NCBI GenBank assembly: GCA_031273145.1
Contig: JAISSL010000277.1
Span: forward strand, 1-6,662
DNA length: 6,662 nucleotides
Reading direction: 5' to 3'
DNA from: Zoogloeaceae bacterium
Lineage (GTDB): Bacteria > Pseudomonadota > Gammaproteobacteria > Burkholderiales > Rhodocyclaceae
Positions 6,441-6,662 of this stretch are shown one piece after another (within the stretch, counting starts at the first letter, position 1; every line of letters starts with the position of its first letter). The notes beneath the pieces are model-generated. The model was not told the DNA's origin. It did not search any database and saw only the letters and a program-made list of their open reading frames with translations. The position numbers were made by a program, and so were the translations under genes.

Positions 6441-6546
6441 GAGCAGGATTAGTTAGCTCCATAGCTGGACATGGTTTTGCTTGAGACAATCAGGAAAAAA
6501 AGAATGGGCAAGAGGATGAACAGCGTGGAACCCGAAAAGACCGCCC

Positions 6547-6662
6547 ATGCGTAACGCGCCGATAACTCCCTTGCGCCCGGAAGACCAGAACGAAATCGAA
6601 GTATTTTGCGATGCTCTCTGGCTGGAAGATGGACTGGCGAAAAACAGTCTGGAGAGCTATCG
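6547..6662 (+). CDS. xerD: Tyrosine recombinase XerD, N-terminal fragment (runs off the right edge)
   Basis: Thirty-eight complete codons are present. The segment IEVFCDALWLEDGLAKNSLE then SYR matches the start of the N-terminal SAM-like DNA-binding domain of XerD (E. coli has IEQFLDALWLEKNLAENTL and then NAYR). XerD acts with XerC at dif sites to resolve chromosome dimers. The catalytic domain with its R-K-H-R-H/W-Y residues lies outside the window, so XerC or another Xer-type recombinase cannot be strictly excluded, but DALWLE favours XerD. The ATG at 6547 is the first in-frame ATG after an in-frame stop at 6517-6519. Its upstream GAAAAGA is a weak Shine-Dalgarno. The gene follows the Sel1-like gene after 106 bases, with no clear terminator between. 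Confidence 0.88.
   Translation, partial: MRNAPITPLRPEDQNEIEVFCDALWLEDGLAKNSLESY

Noticed and set aside
6459..6478. Terminator after the Sel1-like gene (TCCA-TAGC-TGGA followed by a few T)
   Set aside because: A 4-pair stem with the T-run displaced by several bases is too weak to call.

Overview
The window is a stretch of bacterial chromosome that looks betaproteobacterial. This rests mainly on the RecA N-terminus and the MurJ sequence, which read like Rhodocyclales or Neisseriales-type proteins; the exact genus cannot be named from this window. Four conserved core genes are recognisable: recA (minus strand, first 23 codons only), murJ, a RbgA/YlqF-type ribosome-assembly GTPase gene, and xerD (plus strand, first 38 codons only). 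Two genes of accessory character sit among them.

Layout: bases 1-70 hold the recA start on the minus strand. Bases 71-248 form a divergent control region with a probable recA promoter and a long imperfect inverted repeat. murJ follows at 249-1802. Then comes a 916-residue multidomain protein (1894-4644) that looks like a fused poly-immunity protein: three diverged copies of one domain, one SUKH-like segment, and a C-terminal SMI1/KNR4 (SUKH) domain. The GTPase gene follows at 4748-5650. Ten bases later starts a 259-residue exported protein with Sel1-like repeats (5661-6440). xerD starts at 6547 and runs off the window. Everything after base 249 is on the plus strand, gaps are about 105 bases or shorter, and no convincing terminator was seen, so read-through from murJ toward xerD is possible.

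The core genes supply recombination (RecA), lipid II flipping (MurJ), 50S subunit maturation (RbgA) and chromosome dimer resolution (XerD); they are housekeeping neighbours rather than one pathway. The two accessory genes are visibly lower in G+C (about 42-52% in sample lines counted by hand, against about 52-70% in murJ and rbgA lines). That fits acquired genes placed between core genes. No toxin, secretion-system, transposase, integrase other than xerD, CRISPR, tRNA or rRNA gene is visible, so the immunity gene is an orphan within this window.

The most interesting items are the orphan poly-immunity protein, with its repeat-built acidic linker, and the unexplained hairpin-forming inverted repeat between recA and murJ.
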